In this document: positions 8,242 through 15,856 of the stretch, one piece after another
Layout: every line of letters starts with the position of its first letter
How positions within the stretch are numbered: position 1 is the first letter of the stretch
Assembly: GCF_000003605.2 (NCBI RefSeq)
Contig: NW_003111966.1
Location: forward strand, 1 to 15,856
Reading direction: 5' to 3'
From: Saccoglossus kowalevskii
Taxonomy: Eukaryota; Hemichordata; Enteropneusta; Harrimaniidae
Length of the DNA stretch: 15,856 bases
Notes under the pieces: generated by a model
The model's input: the letters and a program-made list of their open reading frames with translations, nothing else
Databases searched by the model: none
Told to the model about the DNA's origin: nothing
Made by a program: the position numbers and the translations under genes

Positions 8242-8348
8242 AATAGGAAAACATCTCACTAAATTCCTCTTACCAGTAATTGAAAAACACCTTACTAGAT
8301 TCCTCTTACCAGTAATGGAAAACACCACACTAGATTCCTCTTATCAGT
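8242..8348. repeat. Module A copy 11, CACCTT variant
   Basis: CACCTTACTAG variant of the trimer, again directly before module E. Confidence 0.93.
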
Positions 8349-8708
8349 AATGGTAAAACAACACACTAGATTCCTCTTACCAGTAATGGAAAAACATCGC
8401 ACTAGATTCCTGATACGAGCAATGGAAAAAACACCCCACTAGATTCCTCTTATCAGTAATGGAAAACACCCCACTAGATTCCTCTTATCAGTAATGGTAA
8501 AACACCCCACTAGATTCCTCTTACCAGTAATGGAAAAACACCCCACTAGATTCCTCTTATCAGTAATGGTAAAACACCACACTAGATTCCTCTTACCAGT
8601 AATGGAAAAACGCCCCACTAGATTCCTCTTATCAGTAATGGAAAAACACCACACTAGATTCCTCTTATCAGTAATGCTAAAACACCCCACTAGATTCCAC
8701 TTATCAGT
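8349..8708. repeat. Module E, short form (360 bp)
   Basis: Opening signature 36-36-37-35 as at 5280, with CTGATACGAGCAATGG. Six more 36-bp units follow, including ACGCCCC and AATGCTAAAA (8673, ending GATTCCACTTATC). GATACGAGC and AATGCTAAAA are shared with 11090-11737 but not with 5280-5927. Confidence 0.9.
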
Positions 8709-8888
8709 AATGGTAAAACACCACACTAGATTCCTCTTACCAGTAATAGAAAAACACCCCACTAGATTCCTCTTATCAGTTATAGGAAAACATCTCACTA
8801 GATTCATCTTACCAGTAATATGAAAACATCTCACTAGATTCCTCTTATCAGTAATGGTAAAACACCACACTAGATTCCTCTAACCAGT
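8709..8888. repeat. Module D fragment (5 units)
   Basis: T-type, AATAGAAAAA, TATAGG with GATTCATC, AATATG, then AATGGTAAAA ending CTCTAACC. This is the same order as the end of 1-242, including the rare TATAGG. It is fused to the preceding E block within a unit. Confidence 0.88.
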
Positions 8889-8995
8889 AATAGGAAAACA
8901 TCTCACTAAATTCCTCTTACCAGTAATTGAAAAACACCCTACTAGATTCCTCTTACCAGTAATGGAAAACACCACACTAGATTCCTCTTATCAGT
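8889..8995. repeat. Module A copy 12
   Basis: Standard trimer, corresponding to copy 1 in the 8.6-kb-spaced duplicate. Confidence 0.93.
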
Positions 8996-9324
8996 AATGG
9001 AAAAACACCACACTAGATTCCTGAAACCAGTAATGGAAAAAACACCCCACTAGATTACTCTTATCGGTAATGGAAAAACACCCCACTAGATCCCTCTTAT
9101 CAGTAATGGTAAAACACCCCACTAGATTCCTCTTACCAGTAATGGAAAAACATCGCACTAGATTCCAGATACCAGTAATGGAAAAAAAAACACCATTCTA
9201 GATTCCTCTTACCAGTAATGGAAAAACACCCCACTAGATTCCTCTTACCAGTAATGGAAAAACACCCCACTAGATTCCTCTTACCAGAAATGGAAAAACA
9301 CGACACTAGATTCCTCTAACCAGT
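8996..9324. repeat. Module B, full form with one lead unit (329 bp)
   Basis: Matches 350-713 but lacks one 36-bp lead unit. It carries CCTGAAACC at about 9021, otherwise seen only at 411 and 1276, and the CATTCTAG unit with nine A (40 bp), the longest A run in the window. TACCAGAAATGG at about 9284 is private. Confidence 0.9.
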
Positions 9325-9431
9325 AATAGGAAAACATCTCACTAAATTCCTCTTACCAGTAATTGAAAAACACCCTACTAGATTCCTCTTACCAGTAATG
9401 GAAAACACCACACTAGATTCCTCTTATCGGT
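9325..9431. repeat. Module A copy 13, ATCGGT ending
   Basis: Trimer ending CTTATCGGT, as in the copy at 714-820 only. Confidence 0.93.
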
Positions 9432-9719
9432 AATGGAAAAACACCCCACTAGATCCCTCTTATCAGTAATAGGAAAACATCTCACTAAATTCATCTTACC
9501 AGTAATATGAAAACATCTCACTAGATTCCTCTTATCAGTAATGGGAAAACATCGCACTAGATTCCTCTTACCAGTAATAAGAAAACATCTCACTAGAGTC
9601 CTTTTACCAGTAATGGAAAAACACCCCACTAGATTCCTCTTACCAGTAATGGAAAAACACCCCACTAGATTCGTCTTACCAGTAATGGAAAAACACCACA
9701 CTAGATTCCTCTAACCAGT
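9432..9719. repeat. Module D, short form joined to a B-type unit
   Basis: Near-identical to 821-1108, including CACTAGAGTCC and ATTCGTCTTACC. One difference seen is CACTAAATTCATC for CACTAGATTCATC at about 9485. Confidence 0.9.
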
Positions 9720-9826
9720 AATAGGAAAACATCTCACTAAATTCCTCTTACCAGTAATTGAAAAACACCCTACTAGATTCCTCTTACCAGTAATGGAAAA
9801 CACCACACTAGATTCCTCTTATCAGT
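9720..9826. repeat. Module A copy 14
   Basis: Standard trimer, 395 bp after copy 13. Confidence 0.93.
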
Positions 9827-10189
9827 AATGGTAAAACACCACACTAGATTCCTCTTACCAGTAATGGAAAAACACCACACTAGATTCCTGATACCAGTAA
9901 TGGAAAAACACCCCACTAGATTCCTCTTATCGGTAATGGAAAAACACCCCACTAGATCCCTCTTATAAGTAATGGTAAAACACCCCACTAGATTCCTCTT
10001 ACCAGTAATGGAAAAACATCGCACTAGATTCCAGATACCAGTAATGGAAAAAAAACACCATTCTAGATTCCTCTTACCAGTAATGGAAAAACACCCCACT
10101 AGATTCCTCTTACCAGTAATGGAAAAACACCCCACTAGATTCCTCTTACCAGTAATGGAAAAACACGACACTAGATTCCTCTAACCAGT
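9827..10189. repeat. Module B, full form (363 bp)
   Basis: Same series as 3481-3843 with the 36-bp ATCGGT unit and CATTCTAG in the 39-bp unit. Its TATAAGT at about 9965 is private. Confidence 0.9.
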
Positions 10190-10296
10190 AATAGGAAAAC
10201 ATCTCACTAAATTCCTCTTACCAGTAATTGAAAAACACCCTACTAGATTCCTCTTACCAGTAATGGAAAACACCACACTAGATTCCTCTTATCAGT
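10190..10296. repeat. Module A copy 15
   Basis: Standard trimer between full and short B blocks. Confidence 0.93.
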
Positions 10297-10479
10297 AATG
10301 GTAAAACACCCCACTAGATTCCTCTTATCGGTAATGGAAAAACACCCCACTAGATCCCTCTTATCAGTAATGGTAAAACACCCCACTAGATTCCTCTTAC
10401 CAGTAATGGAAAAACATCGCACTAGATTCCAGATACCAGTAATGGAAAAAAAACACCATACTAGATTCCTCTTACCAGT
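10297..10479. repeat. Module B, short form (183 bp)
   Basis: Five units, same as 3951-4133 and 14647-14829, ending with the 39-bp CATACTAG unit. Confidence 0.9.
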
Positions 10480-10766
10480 AATGGAAAAAACACCCCACTA
10501 GATTCCTCTCATCAGTAATGGTAAAACACCACGAGATTCCTCTTATCAGTAATGGTAAAACAGCACACTAGATTCCTTTTACAAGTAATGGAAAAACATC
10601 GCACTAGATTCCTGATACCAGTAATGGAAAAAACACCCCACTAGATTCCTGATACCAGTAATGGAAAAAACACCACACTAGATTCTTCTTACCAGTAATG
10701 GTAAAACACCACGAGATTCCTCTTATCAGTAATGGTAAAACACCCCACTAGATTCTTCTTATTAGT
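10480..10766. repeat. Module C, truncated form
   Basis: Opening unit has six A (37 bp) with CTCTCATCAGT, then a 34-bp CACGAG unit, TTACAAGT, CATCGC, two consecutive 37-bp units, a 34-bp unit, and a unit ending CTTATTAGT. That last unit is cut and joined in phase to a D unit beginning AATATG. Confidence 0.89.
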
Positions 10767-10982
10767 AATATGAAAACATCTCACAAGATTCCTCTTATCA
10801 GTAATGGGAAAACATCGCACTAGATTCCTCTTACCAGTAATAAGAAAACATCTCACTAGATTCCTTTTACCAGTAATGGAAAAACACCCCACTCGATTCC
10901 TCTTACCAGTAATGGAAAAACACCCCACTAGATTCCTCTTACCAGTAATGGAAAAACACCACACTAGATTCCTCTAACCAGT
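10767..10982. repeat. Module D, 3' half only (6 units)
   Basis: Begins abruptly at AATATG (here with CTCACAAGATT), then AATGGG, AATAAG and the three closing units, one with CCACTCGATT at about 10889. The front seven D units seen at 7774 are missing, together with the end of module C. Confidence 0.89.
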
Positions 10983-11089
10983 AATAGGAAAACATCTCAC
11001 TAAATTCCTCTTACCAGTAATTGAAAAACACCTTACTAGATTCCTCTTACCAGTAATGGAAAACACCACACTAGATTCCTCTTATCAGT
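10983..11089. repeat. Module A copy 16, CACCTT variant
   Basis: Third CACCTTACTAG variant, again directly before module E. Confidence 0.93.
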
Positions 11090-11737
11090 AATGGTAAAAC
11101 AACACACTAGATTCCTCTTACCAGTAATGGAAATACATCGCACTAGATTCCTGATACGAGCAATGGAAAAAACACCCCACTAGATTCCTCTTATCAGTAA
11201 TGGAAAACACCCCACTAGATTCCTCTTATCAGTAATGGTAAAACACCCCACTAGATTCCTCTTACCAGTAATGGAAAAACACCCCACTATATTCCTCTTA
11301 TCAGTAATGGTAAAACACCACACTAGATTCCTCTTACCAGTAATGGAAAAACGCCCCACTAGATTCCTCTTATCAGTAATGGAAAAACACCACACTAGAT
11401 TCCTCTTATCAGTAATGCTAAAACACCCCACTAGATTCCACTTATCAGTAATGGTAAAACACCACACTAGATTCCTCTTACCAGTAATGGAAAAACACCC
11501 CACTAGATTCCTCTTATCAGTAATGGAAAAACACCACACTAGATTCCTCTTATCAGTAATGGAAAAACACCACACTAGATTCCACTTATCAGTAATGGAA
11601 AAACACCACACTAGATTCCACTTATCAGTAATGGAAAAACACCCCACTAGATTCCTCTTATCAATAATGGAAAAACACCCCACTAGATTCCTCTTATCAG
11701 TAATGGTAAAACACCCCACTAGATTCCTCTTACCAGT
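11090..11737. repeat. Module E, long form (648 bp)
   Basis: Opening signature 36-36-37-35 with AATGGAAATACATCGC and CTGATACGAGCAATGG, then fourteen 36-bp units. These include CCACTATATT at about 11284, ACGCCCC, AATGCTAAAA, several GATTCCACTTATC units and one TATCAATAATGG (about 11670). Length equals that of 5280-5927, but its unit composition is closer to 8349-8708 at the start. Confidence 0.9.
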
Positions 11738-11922
11738 AATGGAAAAACATCGCACTGGATTCCAGATACCACTAATGGAAAAAAACACCCCACTAGATTC
11801 CTCTTACCAGTAATGGTAAAACACCCCACTAGATTCCTCTTACCAGTAATGGAAAAACATCGCACTAGATTCCAGATACCAGTAACGGGAAAAAAACACC
11901 ATACTAGATTCCTCTAACCAGT
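11738..11922. repeat. Module B fragment, partly duplicated
   Basis: A CATCGC/CCAGATACC unit (with CACTGGATT and ACCACTAATGG), a 38-bp seven-A unit, a T-type unit, a second CATCGC/CCAGATACC unit, then a 39-bp unit reading AACGGGAAAAAAA with CATACTAG and ending CTCTAACC. The paired CCAGATACC units indicate a local duplication. Unlike every other CTCTAACC in the window, this one is not followed by module A. Confidence 0.85.
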
Positions 11923-12383
11923 AATGGAAAACACCCCACTAGATTCCTCTCATCAGTAATGGTAAAACACCACGAGATTCCTCTTATCAGTAATGGTAAA
12001 ACAGCACACTAGATTCCTCTTACCAGTAATGGAAAAACATCGCACGAGATTCCTGATACCAGTATTGTAAAAAACACCCCACTAGATTCCTCTTACCAGT
12101 TATGGTAAAACACCCCGCTAGATTCCTCTTATCAGTAATGGTAAAACACCACGAGATTCCTCTTATCAGTAATGGTAAAACATCACACTAGATTCCTCCT
12201 ACCAGTAATGGAAAAACATCGCACTAGATTCCTGATACCAGTAATGGAAAAAACACCACACTAGATTCTTCTTACCAGTAATGGTAAAACACCACGAGAT
12301 TCCTCTTATCAGTAATGGTAAAACACCCCACTAGATTCTTCTTATCAGTAATGGTAAAGCACCACGAGATTTCTCTTATCAGT
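11923..12383. repeat. Module C, long form
   Basis: 34-bp CACGAG units lie at 11958, 12137, 12280 and 12350. It contains the CATCGCACGAG, AGTATTGTAAAAAA, CAGTTATGG and CATCACAC marks shared with 6474-6760. Private changes are GTAAAGCACC and GATTTCTC near 12357-12375. Confidence 0.89.
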
Positions 12384-12887
12384 TATGGTAAAACACCCCA
12401 CTAGATTCCTCTTATCAGTAATGGTAAAACACCCCACTAGATTCTTATTATCAGTAATGGTAAAACACCCCACTAGATTCCTCTTATCAGTAATGGTAAA
12501 ATACCCCACTAGATTCCTCTTATCAGTAATGAGAAAACACCCCACTAGATTCCTCTTATCAGTAATGGTAAAACACCCCACTAGATTCTTCTTATCAGTA
12601 ATGGTAAAACACCACACTAGATTCCTCTTACCAGTAATAGAAAAACACCCCACTAGATTCTTCTTGCCAGTAATAGGAAAACATCTCACTAGATTCATCT
12701 TACCAGTAATATGAAAACATCGCACTAGATTCCTCTTACCAGTAATAAGAAAACATCTCACTAGATTCCTTTTACCAGTAATGGAAAAACACCCCACTAG
12801 ATTCCTCTTACCAGTAATGGAAAAACACCCCACTAGATTCCTCTTACCAGTAATGGAAAAACACCACACTAGATTCCTCTAACCAGT
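12384..12887. repeat. Module D, 14 units
   Basis: Fourteen 36-bp units with an extra T-type unit near the front (GATTCTTATTATC at about 12440). It runs from AATATG directly to CATCGC (12712-12730), so the AATATG and AATGGG units have fused and one unit is lost there. CTTCTTGCC at about 12660 replaces CCTCTTGCC. Confidence 0.88.
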
Positions 12888-12994
12888 AATAGGAAAACAT
12901 CTCACTAAATTCCTCTTACCAGTAATTGAAAAACACCCTACTAGATTCCTCTTACCAGTAATGGAAAACACCACACTAGATTCCTCTTATCAGT
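12888..12994. repeat. Module A copy 17
   Basis: Standard trimer, 1905 bp after copy 16, the longest A-to-A spacing. It is joined directly to module C with no B block between. Confidence 0.93.
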
Positions 12995-13600
12995 AATGGT
13001 AAAACACCCCACTAGATTCCTCTCATCAGTAATGGTAAAACATCACGAGATTCCTCTTATCAGTAATGGTAAAACAGCACACTAGATTCCTCTTACAAGT
13101 AATGGAAAAACATCGCACTAGATTCCTGATACCAGTAATGGAAAAAACACCCCACTAGATTCCTCTTACCAGTAATGGTAAAACACCCCGCTAGATTCCT
13201 CTTATCAGTAATGGTAAAACACCACGAGATTCCTCTTATCAGTAATGGTAAATCAGCACACGAGATTCCTCCTACCAGTAATGGAAAAACATCGCACTAG
13301 ATTCCTGATACCAGTAATGGAAAAAACACCGCACTAGATTCTTCTTACCAGTAATGGTAAAACACCACGAGATTCCTCTTATCAGTAATGGTAAAACACC
13401 CCACTAGATTCTTCTTATCAGTAATGGTAAAACACCACGAGATTCCTCTTATCAGTAATGGTAAAACACCCCACTAGATTCCTCTTACCAGTAATGGAAA
13501 AAACATCGCACTAGACTCCTGATACCAGTAATGGAAAAAACACCACACTAGATTCTTCTTACCAGTAATGGTAAAACACCACGAGAATCCTCTTATCAGT
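12995..13600. repeat. Module C, long form
   Basis: The first unit is a fusion, AATGGTAAAA with CTCTCATCAGT (36 bp). The remaining order equals 1507-2075, with 34-bp units at 13031, 13210, 13353, 13423 and 13567. Differences from that copy include CATCACGAG at about 13040, AAATCAGCACACGAG at about 13250, CACCGCACTAG at about 13328, six A before CATCGC and GACTCC at about 13514. Confidence 0.9.
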
Positions 13601-14068
13601 AATGGTAAAACACCTCACTAGATTCCTCTTATCAGTAATGGTAAAATACCTCACTAGATTCCTCTTATCAGTAATGAGAAAACACCCCACTAGATTCCTC
13701 TTATCAGTAATGGTAAAACACCCCACTAGATTCTTCTTATCAGTAATGGTAAAACACCACACTAGATTCCTCTTACCAGTAATAGAAAAACACCCCACTA
13801 GATTCCTCTTGCCAGTAATAGGAAAACATCTCACTAGATTCATCTTACCAGTAATATGAAAACATCTCACTAGATTCCTCTTACCAGTAATGGGAAAACA
13901 TCGCACTAGATTCCTCTTACCAGTAATAAGAAAACATCTCACTAGATTCCTTTTACCAGTAATGGAAAAACACCCCACTAGATTCCTCTTACCAGTAATG
14001 GAAAAACACCCCACTAGATTTCTCTTACCAGTAATGGAAAAACACCACACTAGATTCCTCTAACCAGT
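13601..14068. repeat. Module D, 13 units
   Basis: Same unit order as 2076-2543, including both AATACCTC and AATGAGAAAA units. Small differences are CACCTCAC at about 13612, TCTTACC for TCTTATC at about 13880, and GATTTCTC at about 14018. Confidence 0.9.
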
Positions 14069-14175
14069 AATAGGAAAACATCTCACTAAATTCCTCTTAC
14101 CAGTAATTGAAAAACACCCTACTAGATTCCTCTTACCAGTAATGGAAAACACCACACTAGATTCCTCTTATCAGT
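14069..14175. repeat. Module A copy 18
   Basis: Standard trimer; counterpart of copy 4 at an offset of 11,525 bp. Confidence 0.93.
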
Positions 14176-14539
14176 AATTGTAAAACACCACACTAGATTC
14201 CTCTTACCAGTAATGTAAAAACACCACACTAGATTCCTGATACCAGTAATGGAAAAAACACCCCACTAGATTACTCTTATCGGTAATGGAAAAACACCCC
14301 ACTAGATCCCTCTTATCAGTAATGGTAAAACACCCCACTAGATTCCTCTTACCAGTAATGGAAAAACATCGCACTAGATTCCAGATACCAGTAATGGAAA
14401 AAAAACACCATACTAGATTCCTCTTACCAGTAATGGAAAAACACCCCACTAGATTCCTCTTACCAGTAATGGAAAAACACCCCACTAGATTCCTCTTACC
14501 AGTAATGGAAAAACACGACACTAGATTCCTCTAACCAGT
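14176..14539. repeat. Module B, full form (364 bp)
   Basis: Counterpart of 2651-3014 with AATTGTAAAA at the start. AATGTAAAAA at about 14212 is the one clear difference noticed. Confidence 0.9.
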
Positions 14540-14646
14540 AATAGGAAAACATCTCACTAAATTCCTCTTACCAGTAATTGAAAAACACCCTACTAGATTC
14601 CTCTTACCAGTAATGGAAAACACCACACTAGATTCCTCTTATCAGT
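14540..14646. repeat. Module A copy 19
   Basis: Standard trimer; the last in the window. Confidence 0.93.
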
Positions 14647-14829
14647 AATGGTAAAACACCCCACTAGATTCCTCTTATCGGTAATGGAAAAACACCCCAC
14701 TAGATCCCTCTTATCAGTAATGGTAAAACACCCCACTAGATTCCTCTTACCAGTAATGGAAAAACATCGCACTAGATTCCAGATACCAGTAATGGAAAAA
14801 AAACACCATACTAGATTCCTCTTACCAGT
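14647..14829. repeat. Module B, short form (183 bp)
   Basis: Five units as at 3951-4133 and 10297-10479. Confidence 0.9.
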
Positions 14830-15221
14830 AATGGAAAACACCCCACTAGATTCCTCTCATCAGTAATGGTAAAACACCACGAGATTCCTCTTATCAGTAA
14901 TGGTAAAACAGCACACTAGATTCCTTTTACAAGTAATGGAAAAACATCGCACTAGATTCCTGATACCAGTAATGGAAAAAACACCCCACTAGATTCCTGA
15001 TACCAGTAATGGAAAAAACACCCCACTAGATTCTTCTTATCAGTAATTGTAAAACACCACGAGATTCCTCTTATCAGTAACGGTAAAACACCTCACTAGA
15101 GTCCTCTTACCAGTAATGGAAAAACATCGCACTAGATTCCTGATACCAGTAATGGAAAAAACACCACACTAGATTCTTCTTACCAGTAATGGTAAAAAAC
15201 CACGAGATTCCTCTTATCAGT
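14830..15221. repeat. Module C, intermediate form
   Basis: Opening 35-bp CTCTCATC unit, 34-bp units at 14865, 15045 (AATTGTAAAA) and 15188 (AAAAAACCACGAG), and two consecutive 37-bp six-A units as at 7344 and 10480. An AACGGTAAAA/CACCTCACTAGAGTCC unit at 15079 is private. Confidence 0.88.
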
Positions 15222-15856
15222 AATGGTAAAACACCGCACTAGATTCCTCTTATCAGTAATGGTAAAACACCCCACTAGATTATTCTTATCAGTAATGGTA
15301 AAACACCACACTAGATTCCTCTTATCAGTAATGGTAAAATACCCCACTAGATTCCTCTTATCAGTAATGGTAAAACACCCCACTAGATTCTTCTTATCAG
15401 TAATGGAAAAACACCCCACTAGATTCTTCTTATCAGTAATGGTAAAACACCCCACTAGATTCTTCTTATCAGTAATGGTAAAACACCACACTAGATTCCT
15501 CTTATCAGTAATGGTAAAACACCCCACTAGATTCTTCTTATCAGTAATGGTAAAACACCACACTAGATTCCTCTTATCAGTAATGGTAAAATACCCCACT
15601 AGATTCCACTTATCAGTAATGAGAAAACACCCCACTAGATTCCTCTTATCAGTAATGGTAAAACACCCCACTAGATTCTTCTTATCAGTAATGGTAAAAC
15701 ACCACACTAGATTCCTCTTACCAGTAATAGAAAAACACCCCACTAGATTCCTCTTGCCAGTAATAGGAAAACATCTCACTAGATTCATCTTACCAGTAAT
15801 ATGAAAACATCGCACTAGATTCCTCTTATCAGTAATGGGAAAACACCACACTAGAT
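15222..15856. repeat. Module D, expanded, cut by window edge
   Basis: At least seventeen 36-bp units. The front is enlarged by alternating T-type units ending GATTCTTCTTATC and T-type units ending GATTCCTCTTATC, a local two-unit (72-bp) expansion. The regular D series then follows (AATGAG, T-type pair, AATAGAAAAA/CTTGCC, AATAGG/GATTCATC, AATATG fused to CATCGC as at 12712, AATGGG). The window ends inside the block. Confidence 0.88.

Larger units (their letters stand above)
1..15856. repeat. 36-bp satellite array filling the window
   Basis: Every part of the window can be parsed into head-to-tail units, mostly 36 bp, counted here from the AAT that follows CAGT. The common unit has three parts: AATGG(A or T)AAAA, then CACCCCACTAGATTCC, then TCTTACCAGT or TCTTATCAGT. 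Unit lengths of 34, 35, 37, 38, 39 and 40 bp recur at fixed places in larger blocks. All units share one orientation and no inverted copy was seen. Neither array edge is inside the window. No gene, RNA gene, transposon terminus or microsatellite of another type interrupts it. Size and organisation suggest eukaryotic satellite DNA; that assignment is inferred, and the family is not one I recognise. Confidence 0.97.

Noticed and set aside
11235-11813. Long + strand open frames (11235-11813, 15223-15804, 5425-5949) as a tandem-repeat surface or structural protein
   Set aside because: Same periodicity effect. The CTCTAACC units put an in-frame TAA in this frame 19 times, and module A and C units break the frame regularly, so no selection for coding is apparent.
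15180-15851. Longest minus-strand open frame (223 codons), and the similar frame at 11180-11788
   Set aside because: It consists only of 12-residue echoes of the DNA repeat, overlaps an equally repetitive + strand frame, and such frames end wherever a 34-, 35- or 37-bp unit occurs. No start signal, domain or non-repeat part is visible.
1-15856. CRISPR array, since the 36-bp period matches a common CRISPR repeat length
   Set aside because: The 36-bp units abut directly with no unique spacers between them, and there are no cas genes.
1-15856. Telomeric repeat or CENP-B-box satellite
   Set aside because: No short G-rich telomere motif is present and I see no match to the CENP-B box pattern. 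A centromeric role is possible but cannot be argued from sequence alone.
1-15856. G-quadruplex potential on the minus strand from the CCCC in each unit
   Set aside because: There is only one G4 run per 36-bp unit, so loops would be about 30 nt. That is too long to claim a stable structure from the sequence.
1-15856. Intrinsic curvature from regularly phased A tracts
   Set aside because: A tracts recur every 36 bp, about 3.4 helical turns, so they are not in phase with the helix. Curvature would need calculation.
1-15856. tRNA, rRNA or other structured RNA genes, promoters and terminators
   Set aside because: No non-repeat sequence exists in which to place them, and nothing in the 36-bp unit resembles a known RNA gene or a promoter convincingly.

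Overview
The whole window is one uninterrupted head-to-tail tandem repeat, a satellite-like array with a basic unit of 36 bp. About 440 units fill positions 1-15856. The array runs off both ends of the window, and no unique flanking sequence, gene, RNA gene or transposon is visible. The usual unit reads AATGG-AAAAA-CACCCC, then ACTAGATTCC, then TCTTACCAGT. It is about 42% G+C, very poor in G on the + strand, and contains no CpG in its commonest form. All units lie in the same orientation. Array size, near-total non-coding content and layered organisation point to eukaryotic repetitive (heterochromatic, subtelomeric or centromere-type) DNA. The organism cannot be named from the sequence, and the repeat is not one I recognise.

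The units are not all alike. Diagnostic substitutions and length variants (33 to 40 bp are possible; 34, 35, 36, 37, 38, 39 and 40 were counted) define five kinds of block that recur in a preferred order, which is higher-order repeat structure. Module A is a nearly invariant 107-bp trimer (36+36+35) present 19 times. Module B carries the GATCCC, CATCGC/CCAGATACC and long poly-A 39-bp units, in a full and a short form. Module C is marked by 34-bp units with CACGAG and by 37-bp units with six A. Module D holds 36-bp units with AATAGAAAA, AATAGGAAAA, AATATGAAAA and AATAAGAAAA. Module E is a long run of plain 36-bp units opened by a 36-36-37-35 signature.

The most regular path is B(full)-A-B(short)-C-D-A, often followed by E. 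It is seen at 3481-5279, 6761-8348, 9827-11089 and 14176-15856 (the last leaves the window inside D). Other stretches are rearranged or shortened versions. Superimposed on this are kilobase-scale near-identical copies: about 1486-3142 with 13010-14667, about 61-1475 with 8707-10085, about 3233-4290 with 9579-10636, and about 7159-8744 with 10297-11485 (with an exact 395-bp deletion in the second copy). This is the pattern expected from repeated unequal exchange and segmental duplication inside a satellite.

Long open frames exist on both strands, but only because 36 is a multiple of three and the common unit lacks stops. They encode 12-residue echoes of the repeat, overlap one another on opposite strands, and are broken by every 34-, 35- or 37-bp unit. 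No protein-coding gene is called.
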